Source: Epiperipatus broadwayi
Taxonomy: Eukaryota; Onychophora; Udeonychophora; Euonychophora; Peripatidae
Assembly: GCA_028023455.1 (NCBI GenBank)
Contig: JAQFVV010012420.1
Coordinates: 3,284,001 to 3,348,000, forward strand
Length of the DNA: 64,000 bases
Direction of reading: 5' to 3'
Shown: positions 1 to 13,466 of the stretch, in pieces
Numbering within the stretch: the first letter of the stretch is position 1
Layout: every line of letters starts with the position of its first letter
Notes under the pieces: generated by a model
What the model was told of the DNA's origin: nothing
The model's input: the letters and a program-made list of their open reading frames with translations, nothing else
Databases searched by the model: none
Made by a program: the position numbers and the translations under genes

Positions 1-2441
1 GTCATCTTTCCTTTTCAAAATTGTGACAGAATTGTCACCCAATTTAGCCTGCAATATATATATATTTAATAACAGTGCAATAATAATTTTACTTTTTTGT
101 AAATATTTTTCAATATTATATCTCTCAACCGTATTAGTCTAAATACAGAATTGGTTCTCTCATAAAAATTTAACTAATCTTTTAAAAGCTTAATACTCTT
201 AATAATGATTTTCATTGCTCTAAAATCTTTTACTTAATTGTATTAATTTTTTTTTTTTTAAATCAGAATGATAACATTATTAAGCTTTTAATTTTTTTTA
301 TTTCCAATGCTTAAGTTTCTATAATATTCATGACATTTTTAACTAAGCACTTCAATCCCAATTTATATCATTATATAAAACTACTTTTTTGGTTTTTTAT
401 TTCCCTAATATCTAATCTAACTTAATTTTTCTAATATCTAATCTAACTCTTAATATTATCATATTATTATTGCAAAGTCCCATTAATTATGATTTATTCA
501 CTTTTTAATTATTTGGTCCTTAAATGGAACTTACTAATTTCATTATTATTTACTAAATAATAAATATTTTTATTATTTTTTGTTCATATTATATAGGATT
601 TTATGGAATGAGAATTCTTGTAATTTGATCCTTTTGAATATTAAGATATATGCTACCGCTACATCTTATGATATACTTATTCTTAACTTATTGTCTCATA
701 TGTGAACATGTACATAAAAATGTTTACTGCTTTTTTTTTTATATTTAGTATCTTCTATACAAATACATAAAAATAAAACTACAACTTTTGAATAAAATAG
801 CTTACTGCAAGACAGAGGTTTTTCTGCCAATCTCTCTTCCACACTCTCAAAAAGAGAGAGAGGAGAAAGAACAGTGAAGGAGAAGACATTATTCACTGCT
901 TTATGGTCAAATTTTAAATATTTTTTATTCTTGTTGTTTTATCTTTTATTTAAAAATCATTTCATATTTATTTATTGAACAATATTAAATGACTAACTAA
1001 ATTGGCTATGAACTGACTATTTGAAAAGAAATTCATAGACCTGATTAGAATTTTAAGTTTTACTTGGTCCAAATTCGAACTTCGGGTCTTGCACATTTCA
1101 AATAGATGCACTATCACTATTTCTTGAAATCCTTTCATATATGTATATATTATTTAAATGTATTCTGCAAGTATGCATTATTTTAGTAAATGCTTATTTA
1201 CAGCTATCACATTTCAATAAATATTCAGATAGTTATTAATTGTTCTTTCAAATTTAATAAAATTATGACAAATGTATAATATTTCCTTTTTTATGTATTC
1301 TTCACGATCTTATATCTAATTATGATAAACATCACTCTTACAATTCATATATGGACAAAAGAACCAATGCTAATGAATTCTAAGCCCACCATTATCTACT
1401 AATTAACTACATTTGAAATGTAAGAATGAATATATAAATATGTATGTATTTATATTTTACCATGCATATCATTACTTATTATAGCAGTAATGTTTTGGCT
1501 GTATCTTAGCTTCCATCTGGGTAATTTGGGTAGAATTGTTAGAGACATTGATATAGAAAATAGACTAAATTATGTATGTATCTTCAATTTTAATTTTAAT
1601 TCTAATTTTATTTTCATGAGTAATCTTAAAACTGAAATCTTCTATTATCTGAAATAACTTTTAATTGTGAAACAATTGTCACATTACTGTTATTGTTAAT
1701 ATAATAGTTAAAGCAAAAACCCAAGGATTCTCAAATCAAACTCAAAGGAACTCTTAATTCCAAAATAAAATACAAAAAAAAAAAAAATTAAATAATTAAA
1801 AAAAAATAACCTCTAAGAATCTCTGATATAATGCATGCAAAAGGTAATCATAAATATTAAATAAATATTCAAAAAAATTTCAAGATAAAATAAATGCCAA
1901 GAACTTAAAAGAAAAAACATTCCAAAATAGAATGTAATAGAAAACATAGGAGAAATTAAAGAGTCGCAAAATAAATTATGAAAAAGATGAAATTGGAAAT
2001 ATTCAAAATAAGAGGAAAGTAGGCTCAAAAGGAAATTAAAAGATCTTAAGTTTCTGTTGAAAATCAAAATAGTGATTTATTATTGAGGAAAACAATGCAT
2101 AAGATATATCGAGAATTTACAAACAAAACATTTATGAAAAGACATATGTATAAATTCTTTTCTTTTTATTTTAAATTACATTACTAGTGCCTTTTTTTAT
2201 TTTTTTTTAATTTTCATTTCAAAATTTTTAAAAATACGTTCTCCATTTTATCTACTAAAGCAGCATTAATAATTAATAAGTTACTAATATTATCCAGATG
2301 ATGACAAATGAGATCCAGTTGTAATTTATAGACATTGAAAACATTATACACCAGAAATTCAAAAACTTTTATTCACGCCTTGATATATATTCAAATTACA
2401 TTTTCAAAATAGTTTTGTTTTATTAATATGTATTTTTTTAG
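1..2441 (+). other. CABIN1: Upstream CABIN1 intron, 3' end
   Basis: This stretch ends in a T-rich tract and AG just before the exon at 2442, so it is read as the end of an intron whose start lies before the window. It is A+T-rich with long T and A runs and a short GA-rich patch near 851-871. I saw no exon, RNA gene or recognisable mobile element in it. The minus-strand open frames here are low-complexity and have no family resemblance. Confidence 0.6.
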
Positions 2442-2543
2442 GCTGTTCTTTTGGATTCTAGTGATGTCACTTTGTGGCATAAAATTGGAATGGTAGCTCT
2501 CAACTTAAACCATTATCCATTAGCTCGAAATGCTTTTGAACAG
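2442..2543 (+). CDS. CABIN1: CABIN1 exon a: TPR segment
   Basis: This is an internal exon of 34 codons, phase 0 at both ends, with acceptor TTTTTTAG and donor GTAATT. It encodes a TPR helix pair with the motif [22 protein letters not shown], written here as [10 protein letters not shown] then [12 protein letters not shown]; this closely resembles the vertebrate CABIN1 segment that begins LWYKIG. CABIN1 is a nuclear TPR scaffold that in mammals binds calcineurin and MEF2 and is part of the HIRA/UBN1/ASF1a histone H3.3 chaperone complex. The preceding exon is outside the window. The assignment rests on similarity across all nine exons taken together; this exon alone would suggest only a TPR protein. 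Confidence 0.88.
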
Positions 2544-2634
2544 GTAATTATTATAAAAAAAATAAAGTAAATGCACATATATAGATGAGATTACAAATAA
2601 TTTTGTGAAATGTGCATTTTTTTTTTTTTTTAAG
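2544..2634 (+). other. CABIN1: Short CABIN1 intron (91 bp)
   Basis: This is a GT-AG intron of 91 bp with a T-rich tract before its acceptor. It is by far the shortest intron here; the next one is more than 5 kb. Confidence 0.8.
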
Positions 2635-2713
2635 GGATTAAAATGTAATAACGACCACTGGTTATGTCTTGATAAAGTTATTACTGTTTTATATGCACTG
2701 AATGATTACAACA
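2635..2713 (+). CDS. CABIN1: CABIN1 exon b: TPR segment
   Basis: An exon of 79 nt, starting in phase 0 and ending after the first base of a codon (phase 1), donor GTAAGT. It encodes [20 protein letters not shown] followed by ALNDYN. The CNxDHWxCLD core is a distinctive CABIN1/Hir3-family signature in the N-terminal TPR array, absent from generic TPR proteins. It continues directly from exon a and completes an AGT serine codon with exon c. Confidence 0.92.
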
Positions 2714-5700
2714 GTAAGTAATTTTTATTTTTTATGAAATAACAATTAAATGTAGAAATATTTAAAAGAATCTTAATTTATTAAATCTGTATAATTTTAT
2801 CAGCTTTTATATAAATTGCTAGCTTCATTTAGTAATGTATGTTAGAAATTATCAGAATATTGTACTTTTTTTAGTTTGCTGCTTTGAAGAAATCATATAC
2901 TTGCGATTTTGGTTGGAAAAAAAATTTCATTGCTGGCTTTATCATTTTATGATGGATTATGTAGTAATCTATTACATCTTCTGAATTGCCCAGAATTTTA
3001 AATAAAGAAATGAGACATGCAATTAAATCTATGAAGAAAGGAAAAGCTCCAGGTAATGCTGGAATTATAATTGATTTATTAAAAGAAGCAGGTGAAGAAA
3101 TAGAAAGAATTTTGGCAAATGTCTAAATGATACAAATGTACCAAATGATTGATATAATGCAATATTAATATTTTAAAAGGATGATAAAGAAGATATTAGA
3201 AATTATACACCTATCAGCCTTTTATCAGTTTTATACAAAATTTTTACCAAGATAATTACAACTCATCTACAGAGAACATTGGATTTCAACCAACCAAGAA
3301 AACAAGATGGATTTAAAAGTGGTTTTAGTACAGTAGATCATATCCAAGTATTGAGAGAAGTTCTAGAAAGAACCAATGAATATGAGTTGCCATTATGCTT
3401 TGGATTTGTAGATTATGAAAAGTCATTTGATTCTATAAGCATTTTTTCAGTGATTAAAGCATTGGATCATCAAGGTATAGACCAAGGTTATTGTCATATT
3501 CTGAAGAATATTTATAAAAATGCAACAACAACAATTAGATTACATAATGATACTAGGAAAGTTAACATTGAGAAGGATGTAAGACAGGGTGACTCCATAC
3601 CTCCAGAACGTTTTACAGCAGTGCTGCAAAAAGTAATTTGTGGATTAAAATGGGAAATTAAAGGAGTAAAAGTAAATGAAGATTATTTAAGTCATTCAGA
3701 TTTTGCAAATAATGTAATTGTTTTTGCAAACAATGCTTTAGAGCTTCAGGAAATGTTGCAGGAGTTATCAGATGAAATAAGAAAGTAGGACTAAACGTAA
3801 ATGTTAAAAAGCCTAAAGTAATGTTCAATGAATTTTTTTCAAAAGATAAAAATAAAGATTGATTATGATGAGTTAGAAGAAGTTAACAACTATAAATATC
3901 TTGGTCAGATTATTACTACAGATGGAAACATAATAAATGAAATTAATCATAGAATTAAACTTGATTGGAGTGCTTTTGGTAGAAATAAGTTAATACTAAA
4001 AGGAAATATGCCTATGTGTTTGAAAAGGAAGGTTTTTAATAAAATTGTTTTACCAGTTCTTGTTTATAGATCTGAGATTTGGACACTTAATAGAAGAGGA
4101 ATACAAAGACTTTAGACCATCAAAGAAGTATGGAAAGATGCATGTTAGGAATAACAAGAAGAAATTGAAAACACAATATATGGATAAGAGAACAAACAGA
4201 TGTTACTGACATAGTTGAAAGAATTAAAAGACTAAAGTGAAGTTGGGGTGGACATATTGCTAGAAAAGATGATAATACATGGGTAATTGAAATCTTAAAC
4301 TGAATTCCAAGAGATTGTAAAAAACTCGGAAAGAGATCACATGCAAGATGGATGGATGAAATAAGTGTGCAGGAGTGATGTGGAGAAGAGAGGCTAGATA
4401 TTGGAGAAGATGGATTGAACTTGGAGAGACCTTCATCTTGCAGTGGATTGATAATGGTTGACAATGGTGATGATGATGTAGTAATGAAAGTACGGCTATC
4501 TTTTTATCATGAAGAACAATTATTTAATAAATATTGCTAATTTAATTTTAATTAGTTTAATATACATTATGTCAGATGGTTAATTCTCCAATATTGTGAA
4601 AACTATTTTTTTAAAAAAATTATACGTATGTTATTTTTAAATTTATATGTTTATCTCTATTTTTGGAAAGGAATTGAAACAATTTGTCTCTGGAGTATAG
4701 TAAGCAGATGATAAACACTTGATCATTATTTACTACTATCATCACAAATTACTCTTGAATATCGATATTTAAAGCTACATCATAATTTTTTAAGAATGTT
4801 TTACACAATAAAAGATTACATTTAATTTAAAAAAAAAATTGATACAAATCTCATTATATGTGAAAGTGTGTGTTTTGAGAATTCAAAAAATAATTTTAAG
4901 AAACTAAAGGGTCAATTATGCACATGACATCATTGGATGGAATTCATGTAATCAAATATATTACATTCTTGACATATGATGGAGTATTCAGTTATAATAA
5001 CAAAAAACACAGCTTGGAAAAAGTTTGTAATACAGTTCATGAATTATTCATGGAAACTTTGAATAAAATTAAAACTGTTATCTAGATAATATATACATTA
5101 CTTTTAGGAATAATATCAAAAATTCTATTTTGAGAGTTTGTGATTGATTGGTGAATCTATGAATGGAAGTGAAACAATAATTAAAAATTACTCATAAAAA
5201 AGTTTGGCCAAAATTTAATAACTGGAAAAATCAAAATGGATGTCAGATGCAATAGAGTGATAATTGAAAAAAACAAAACAAATTAAGATTAGTAAAATTA
5301 TTTTTTAAAGAATTCAATAGGAATTGCCAAAAAAACTCAAGGATCAATCTTATAACAACATTTGTAAAAATCTTAAAAATAGAAACAAGCATTGAAACTT
5401 TAGAATATTCTTTTAGAGAATACTTAATATTTAAATAAATGTTCAGTCCTCAATAAATTTGCTAAAAATTGTCATTAGAAAAACGATTTGTTTGATCTTT
5501 TCAAACTAACAGGGATGCAAGGAATATATATAAAGTCTATTAACAAAAATAAGACTTTACTACTGTAAGATAAGATCAGATTAGTCTTGAGGTTATTGAC
5601 AAAAGGTAAAGCCACAAGAATCAGTATCATTGCTTCAAAAATTTTGTAGAAAGTAGAATAAGATCAGTAAAATTCAGACCAAATTATGCTATTTGATGTG

Positions 5701-8149
5701 GAAAACCACTCTGGTCTGTAGATCAGAGAAATTCAGTGTATACTTTCATACTAAAGAAAATTAGTTGGCAGACTACATACTATTATGTACAATTTTTCTT
5801 ATTCAGACTAGAGCTTGCTGGATGTGCAAACTGATTTTATTAAAAGTCTGAGATATGAGAGACATCATTTCTGATATCTATTTAATAAAAGGCCAAGAAA
5901 TACTAAAAAGAGGTCTGTGTTGGTTTCATTGATTATATCAGAACCTTTGATTTAGTTGATTATGCAAAATGATGAAATATTCTTTGGAAATCTTAAGTGT
6001 GTTAGTGCATCTCAACTTTTCTATGAGGAATTTTTTTTGGATTACAAGCTTCAATTAAAGTATGCTATGGTAAATTAGATTGGATGTACATTAGCAAATT
6101 AGTTAAACAGGCTTACATATTATCATCCTCACAATTTAATTTATATACTGAAAATGTAATGATGAAAATCATATGGGATAATGACAGATATGAATTCAGG
6201 ATTGGTGGGAAGCATCACATAAGGAATGGAAACAAAAAGTGAGATTATGCTTAAATATGAAGATAAAGATTGGTAGGATCAACAGCTTATTTTAATATTT
6301 ATAATGAAGATGTGGAAGTCTTTGACAATTTTTGTCTTCTTGGATTGCTCATTATCAACAAAAAATTGAGCAATTGAGAAATTTGTTATTGACAGATTCT
6401 AAACTCCAGTAATGACCTTCAAATAGTTAATCGATTTCATGAGATTAATGTTAATTTTTCATATAAAATACTTTCATTTCACAAACTCATATATATATTT
6501 GTATACTTTTTAAAAATTTAGTAGAAACAAACATATTTTATATGACCACCATCATGGATAGTTGATATTTGTCATGGTATACAATGATGAAGTATCAATA
6601 TTATCTTGGAATATTGTCTCATTGTGAAATTTTTGACAGCTTGCAGCCATTGATTGTTAAAATGTCATAATGCTTGGTGATAAAAAGTCTGAAGGTTGAT
6701 TTGCATTTTTTGAAAACACAGATTTCAATTTTTTGAAAATGACATTTTTGAAAGTATTAGTGGTTATGCACTATTGGACACAACCTCAGGAACATTATGG
6801 GTTGTAAAATTTTATTCACTTGCAGTCATGCTATCAATATACCAATAATATGTACTTGATAAATAAAGATATCTGATAGGATTTCAGTGTATCTGAATAT
6901 GATATGTTGATAAAGGAGGTTTTTGTACAGACTGTTAGGTTGTCATGTTATACCATCTTTGGTTCATTAAGTTAAAACAAGAATGCACAGTTGCCATCAC
7001 TACAGATTTTTAAGTACTTTCTGTAGTAGCTTACTACTTAGCATTTACTGGGGGTGACTAAACCAGTTTTGGGTAAGATAACTGTATGATGACTTCTAAT
7101 GCTTACTTGTAGTCTTACATATTCAACGGTTTTTTTTTTTTGTTTATGGATTTAATTTTTTAAATAGCTATGTAGTCACAAACTAGGAGATAGATTTTGT
7201 AGTGATTTTATTATGTCATTCAATTTACTATTGTATATATAGATTGGACAGTCATCAGCTATAATTTATGGTTTGTGTTTTTCTGCGAACCTTATAAATC
7301 TGAATCTTTTTGCTTCAAAAATTTCATTTTTGAATTAGTTGATAAGATTCCATTATTCTCCAGAAAGAAAATCCCATTGGATCTGGAAGAAGAAATGTAT
7401 TTAGGTTCTAACAAAAGATTCCAGTTTTTCTATCATAATTTTTTGATTATTTGAAGAGGCTTTTAATTGGTTAGCCTTTTCACAGCCCATCCTCTAAATT
7501 AGGGAATCATATAACCTTTTTTAATTTGGTAGACATGGTTTATGTTCACGGTTCTGAAGTATTTATTAACTTATAATAGAGTTGATGATTTTCCTAAGTA
7601 TCTTCAGTTTTTGAAAATACCATAGTCATATTGAACAGTCATATGTCTTTTAATATGATACATGAATTACTAAGTGATTTTCTCGTAATTTTGCAAATCT
7701 TGCAGCTTATTTATGCTTAGTTACCACTTTTGATATTATACTTGTTTAGTCACTTTTTTCTGACAAGTATTTTTTAAGTAGAACAATATTTCTATAAAAT
7801 TATTCAGTTTTTAAAATCTTAAAAAGTAAATGCAGTATTTTGCTTTGTTTTTTTTTTTTTAAAAAATGTCAAAATAACTTGCATTTATAGCTTATAAATA
7901 TTACAATTTGATCTACAGTATCAACTTTCTCACATTCAATTGTTTGACATCATCCATTTTAGATACATCAATGATTACTGCTAATCATTTAGGCTAAAGA
8001 TTATATTATTATTAGATTTCAAGAATATGTAGTAGAAGGGAAATGTTTAATGTACTTATATATTTGGGAATAAATCATTTCAAAATTCTCTCCTGATTTT
8101 ATCTTTATATCAGAAAATTTAAATTTAATATTTGTTTTTTTTTTTTTAG
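2714..8149 (+). other. CABIN1: CABIN1 intron with RTE LINE fragment
   Basis: A 5.4 kb GT-AG intron. It holds the RTE-type LINE at about 2995-4495. From 4500 to 8149 I see no exon or recognised element, although 5500-7100 is less A+T-rich than its surroundings and reads like decayed repeat DNA without a preserved frame. Confidence 0.6.
2995..4495 (+). mobile_element. RTE-type LINE, 5'-truncated, dead
   Basis: This is the reverse transcriptase half of an RTE-clade non-LTR retrotransposon. In order: a KKGKAPG region near 3035, then an open stretch 3279-3785 with FVDYEKSFD (residues 43-51, RT motif A) and VRQGDS (101-106), then 3828-4112 with NYKYLGQIITTDG, a basic helix and ETWTLNRR-like residues (EIWTLNRRGIQRL), then an AGHIAR-like and RWMDE-like tail. 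The catalytic loop, normally FADD, reads FANN, so both aspartates are lost. Stops and frameshifts occur near 3123 and 3787. The endonuclease half is absent, which is usual 5' truncation for LINEs. The 3' end is a TGATGATGATG tail at about 4467, typical of RTE. It lies in the same orientation as the host gene. Confidence 0.88.
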
Positions 8150-8279
8150 GTTGTCTTTATTACATTGCTCAGGCATTGGAAAAAGATTGTTCTTATATTA
8201 AAGGATTAGCCATTCGTGATGCAATTTTTAAAGAACATGTCACTCTTAAAGAAAAAAGTGCCGATTTATTTAGATATTG
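8150..8279 (+). CDS. CABIN1: CABIN1 exon c: TPR segment
   Basis: An exon of 130 nt, phase 1 to phase 2, acceptor TTTTTTTAG and donor GTAAAT. It encodes SCLYYIAQALEKDCSYIKGL, then AIRDAIFKEHVTL and SADLFRY. CLYYIAQALEKDCSY is strongly alike to the human CABIN1 segment that contains ALEKDCRY. The split TG|T codon gives the cysteine that opens the next exon, as in the vertebrate protein. The open frame across two introns of over 5 kb and 14 kb is itself evidence that these splice sites are used. Confidence 0.92.
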
Positions 8280-11200
8280 GTAAATATTATTAATGAATAT
8301 TATAGATGTGCATGCATTTATAATTTTATATGTCCATTATAAAATTGAATTTTTGCACGGTTGAAGGAGGACAGAGCCCAGAAAATAGTACAATAAGTTT
8401 TAGTTTTTTATAAAGGTTTGATAATATGAAGAATTAAAATCTTAATTCAAATTGTTTCATACTCACACATTTATATATTTACATGAGAAATGTTCAAATA
8501 TAAGTATTAATTTATTTTTAACAATTTATTTGCTACAAAATGAAAATTTTTTTATATTACTCTTCATTGTAATACTGGTTGACTGCAATGCATTTATGCC
8601 ATTGTTGAGAGAGGATTTTAATTTCAACTTTAAAAATAAATTTTGTCTGCTTGTACTAAGTTTGCACAATTCAATACATCATTATTATTTTATGATTTGT
8701 TTGCCTCTTAAAATCCAAACAATAATTATTAGAACAGAAAAGACCAATACATCTCATTTCACTTTCAATTGACTTGTCTTTATAAAAGCAACAATGTGGA
8801 ATTTGATATTATTTTGGAGGAAGCAAACTGAATTCTGTCTTTTTTATTTTAAATATATAGCTTCCTCATCTTTTTTATTTAGAAGAATGAATAATATTAA
8901 GAGAAAATTTGCATAAAGGAAGAAATGTTGGAAAAGCTTATCATTCAAGAAACAATATTTTTCATCGTAAAAATTTGATAATTATGGGCTTAAGTAACAC
9001 TTCTGAGTACTTATGTTACATTGATGGTAATTGATGCACTTACCTAGGTTATTAGTTTAAATATGGCAATTTGCCATTAAATGCATGTTAGTATAAATTG
9101 ATTTGTTCTCATAAAGAAATTAAATTTTTGTTTATATTTGAAATAATATCTTAAGTTGCTTATATATGTATGTCTTTATTTATAAATGAAAAAAAAAATT
9201 GTAATAGTTTAAGAAAGAGAAACCAGTTTGATGGTATACGATAATGATGTCTGAAAATGGAGTTTACATTCAACGATGTGGTAAAAAGACGAATACTTTT
9301 TATTGCTTCCAAACTGCATTTAAATCTTAATTTTATTTTAATATATTAGCAATGTTCAAATTTGGCCCAGAATCTAGTAATTATTAAAATTATAGAAATA
9401 CAAAATATAGCTTACTATAAGTTTAATAAATATTTCATAATAGCATATTAAACTTTTGTGTATTATTTAAGAATATCTGTTTGAAATGTATTTGTTTCAT
9501 GTATCTAATCATGGGTACAGTTGGGCATCTAGACTTAATTAGATATTACCTCTCCTTCATTCATCATTCAAAATAGAACAATATCTGAGGGTTTTAATAT
9601 GTACAAGATAGAGTAATTGTTCTTATTTATATCTAAGCAAAAATATTTTATTGTTTTAATTAAAAAACAGAAAGTACAAAGTCAAATTTAATAAATTAAA
9701 CATATATTTATTATAAAAGGAAAACAAAAAGATTAGATTTAATAAATCATAATAAAATGATAACACTTTGAATTTTTTTAAAAATTAAGTTAGATTTTCT
9801 TATGGTAAACAATTAGCTTAAATTGGATTAATACCAAATTGATATTTCAATCTCGAAAAAAAAAAAACAAAGTGCAAAAGAACAAGCATACGTATATATG
9901 GAATGAAATAAATGTATAAAAGTAGCATGGATGTCTGAGTAATAAGCTTAGTGACATCAGATTGTTTTATGTTGCTTAAGTACTTATCTTTATTTTCAGT
10001 AGTACAAAAAATCTTGAAAAGTTTGGATAGGGATAATTAGTTATCAGTCTTTAAAATATGATAAAATTTTCTGTATACATAAACAAATAAACACACTAGT
10101 AAATATCTGGGTATTTGGGGATAGTGGTAACATCCCTGGCTCAGTCCCATTCTCTTTTTGTGATTTAAAATTCTAAATATAATTGTTTAGTAGCTATTGT
10201 ACGACTTCAACCATAAATATACATGGAAGACCTGCCTATTTCCCCGTTTCTTATGGTTTGTTTAATAAAAGCCATATTTAAATAATTATAAGACCAGATA
10301 TATTATTTTTTATGTAGTAAATATCTAATAAGTAAAACCCTATGAAGTAAAAGAACATTTATTGTAGAATAAATATAAACATTATTTAAAAATTAATTAG
10401 TAGCCATGATATATTTAATTAAGAGACAATTGGACTTTTTAATTTATACTTTTACACAAATCCATCACATATATACAGTTTCTTCAGTTTAAATGAATAT
10501 ACTAATCATTGTGTATTAGAAAATGTTTAATTATTAAAGTTTGTCTTTAATGGCTTCATGAAATAATAAATGAAACAATTTATGTATATCAGACAGCTTA
10601 ATTATTTTAGATAGATAGTGTCATTATTTCTAGAGTTTTACAAATTAAGTTTTTAAATCAAAACCAAAACAAAACTGAATGTTAAAAAAAAATGTTTCTT
10701 TTAGTTTAATTTCATTTACAAATCTTTGTTAATTGATTGAGATCTTATTTAGTTGTCATGGATTAATTTGTTATTGACTTCAATAAAGCACAACAATTCT
10801 TAGATAATAATTGGTCCAGGTGTTAATGGTTAAGAAAACAATTTTGAAACATCAGTGACCTATAGCTAAGAATTTTTTTTTGTACTCATATATTTTGTTT
10901 ATTGAAATGTAAGACAATGAAAGAATAACAAACTGGATAATAATAGAAAAGACCAATTATACCAGTTAAATCAGGTCATAAAGTAAACAAGCCATAGAAA
11001 TCTTTGAAAATGATTTAAAACCTTCAAAATGTATAAATTTTAAATGGCAGATATTATCTTACACATATACCAAAACTTAACCCTCTTGAATTTTAACATT
11101 TTTTTTTTTGTTCCACATTTTGAGAGTTTTTGAAAATGCTAAGCCTGAGCTACTGTATAAAATCTTTATTTTATATTAAAACTCAATAAGTTGGCCTTGT

Positions 11201-11949
11201 TTTCTGTTTAATTTAATTTTGTAAATGAATAATATTCTAAATAATCATATTTGACCTTTCAAATATTTATAAACTGACTTGTAAATCAGAACAATGTCAT
11301 GCCATAGACTATTTTAGAAAGAATGACTTTTAATTTTTTTTAAAAATGTGAATAAACAAAAATAAATTTATGATAGTTCTATTGGATTTTGCTTTAAAAT
11401 ATGATTTTTTAAAAATAATTACAATATTTGAAAATATTTTAACACTGTCAATTTTGACGATAATGACATAATAGATGTAATTTTTTTTCATTATATTATG
11501 GTCAAGTTTATTAACTTTTAATTTTAAAAATAAAAGACAAAGGAATAAATCAAAAGTTTACATGTGGTGTATTTCTTTTTGTTTTAAATAATCAAGCAAT
11601 TAGTGTGTAAAAATAATCAAAAATATTTTATAAACAAGCAAAAAATTATATTTTGTATATACCAAAATCTTTACATGAAAACTAGATCAGAAGGGAATAA
11701 ATGCCCAAAAGGTATTTTTTTCTGCCGATAAAAAATAGAGAATCTCTTAGATTTAAGCCAACTGTTCATAATATCTTCAGATTTTTTTTTTTTAAAAATA
11801 AATAATCATTAACATCATTATGGCAAAAGCTGTTATAAATAACACCCTATGTTTTATTACTTATGACAATGTTTAAACAGCAATATAAATTGGCAGATCT
11901 ATCAAGCTCTTTCCCAAGTATATTAATACATTTTCTAAAAAACCTGAAA

Positions 11950-12190
11950 GTTAACGGGTTAATGCATTTAGAATAACCTTTTTCTCACTCCCCCCCTTCC
12001 TTTTTTATTGGCTTTCTCTCTTTTTTTTAAAAAATACAATGTTACCAAAAATAAAGTTAAACTTCAAGAACAATGAGTTAATGGGTTAATGTATTTAGAA
12101 TAATACATTTTTCTTCCTCTCCTCATATTTTTATTTGTAAAGTACTATTGTCTCTTTTTTTTAAATGTTAACTAAAAATATTAAACTTAT
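11950..12190 (+). repeat. Tandem duplication, about 127 bp
   Basis: Two diverged direct copies start at 11950 and 12077, each opening with GTTAAnGGGTTAATGnATTTAGAATAA, here split as GTTAAnGGGTTAATG and ATTTAGAATAA. Each is followed by a pyrimidine-rich tract and an A-rich stretch ending TAAA. There is no coding potential. The spacing is about 127 bp. Confidence 0.6.
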
Positions 12191-12892
12191 TATTATTCCT
12201 TAAATCTAGATTTTATTCTAACTATTTGCTTATGTAATTAAATATTTGCATACATATATTTTTTCGTTTACCCAAGTGAATAGACTTTTTTAATAAAATT
12301 AAAATAATATATATATAATGTTAGCATGATAAAAATATTGATGTATTGTTGAAATAAAAGCAATGGGATAAATCAGTTCTTTCCAATAGATTTAAGATTT
12401 AGCTTATAAGTCATTCTGACTAGATTTTTAAGAAATTATTTATAATAATAACACTTAGTTTTAAGTTAAACAGTTTTTTTATTTATTTTATATAAATACA
12501 GTTAGCCAATCTCTACTTATAATATATAATTAAAAGTAAATAAAATTCAATAAAAAAAGTAGATTGAAAAAATTAAAATAATGCATTACATTTCTAAGGA
12601 TTAATTTTTCTCCAGGAACGTATTAAAAATAACTTATTTTTATACCATTTCTAATGGAAGAATGATGTTTCATTGAAATATTGTATTAGATTATTTTTTC
12701 AATACTTTTTATCAAATTTTATTTACATATATTACTATTTAGTATATATATATATATTTATGTATCTTTACATTAAACACATGTTCACTTATAAGTAGAG
12801 TAATTTTACTTGAATATAATATGAACAATAAATTAAATATATATAAAAATATATTACAAAGAAATCAAGTCATATGTCACATGACCTAATTT

Positions 12893-12971
12893 AATAAGCT
12901 TGTATTACAAATGTTATATATAGAGCTCGCAAATAAGCTTGTATTATAAATGTTATATATAGAGCTCGCAA
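12893..12971 (+). repeat. Two tandem 39 bp units
   Basis: Two near-identical direct units begin at 12893 and 12932 with AATAAGCTTGTATTA and end with ATATAGAGCTCGCA. The second unit is also the outer end of the left arm of the fold-back element that follows, so the duplication sits exactly at the edge of that element. Confidence 0.75.
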
Positions 12972-13166
12972 ATAAGCTCTTAACAAACTCTGCAGAATAT
13001 CCCCAATTCCAGACCAGTTTCTGCTACTGGCTTTCTCAGTGAGGTGCTAGGATGCTTGAATATCCCAGCACCTCACTGAGGAAGCCAGTAGCAGAAACCG
13101 GTCTAGGGTTGGGGGATATTCTGAAAAGCTTGTTAAGAGCTTATTTGCGAGTTCTATATATAACAT
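12951..13166. mobile_element. Fold-back element carrying hammerhead ribozyme
   Basis: An inverted repeat with arms of about 100 bp (12951-13054 and 13064-13166) and a spacer under 10 nt. Each arm contains the same module in opposite directions. The right arm, read on the + strand, has a CTGAGGA...GAAA hammerhead core (13058-13121). The left arm, on the minus strand, carries CTGAGAA at 13033-13039, with one core base changed. It is much less A+T-rich than the flanks. I found no coding sequence and no clear target-site duplication. It is best read as two head-to-head copies of a small ribozyme-bearing retroelement. Confidence 0.65.
13058..13121 (+). ncRNA. Hammerhead ribozyme, type I, family A
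   Basis: The strand reads stem I (GAATATCCC at 13058-13066, paired with GGGATATTC at 13113-13121), an internal loop and weaker inner pairs, CTGAGGA (13076-13082), a short stem II of GC/GC around loop CAGTA, GAAA (13094-13097), then ACCGGT forming the minimal stem III, and C at 13103 as the predicted cleavage base. All invariant hammerhead core positions are present. Stem II is only two Watson-Crick pairs plus an A-A apposition next to the core, so activity is uncertain. Very short stem III is known in retrozyme and Penelope-linked hammerheads, which often act as dimers. Confidence 0.6.
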
Positions 13167-13449
13167 AAAAATATATTTACATCATATAAATTATCTTCTG
13201 ATAGTACTTTCTTTTCTTATGAAGGATTAATAAAAAAAATTTATGACAGTAATAATTATGTCATTAAATATATAATTCATTATTGAGGCTAGAATAAATT
13301 TTTGATAATTTTTTTATTTACATAAAAACTATTGCACATTAATGAAATTACTTTTTATGCATTTAAATTCATTAAAAAATGCATATTGTTTTTTGGTTTT
13401 ATTAAATTTATTGTAACCAGTTGGGTTAACATAGCACACAATAATATAG

Positions 13450-13466
13450 TGTGTGTGTGTGTGTGC
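13450..13466 (+). repeat. Microsatellite (GT)n
   Basis: About eight GT repeats lie downstream of the fold-back hammerhead element. Confidence 0.8.

Noticed and set aside
4120-4464. 114-codon minus-strand frame
   Set aside because: It is the antisense of the RTE C-terminal region.
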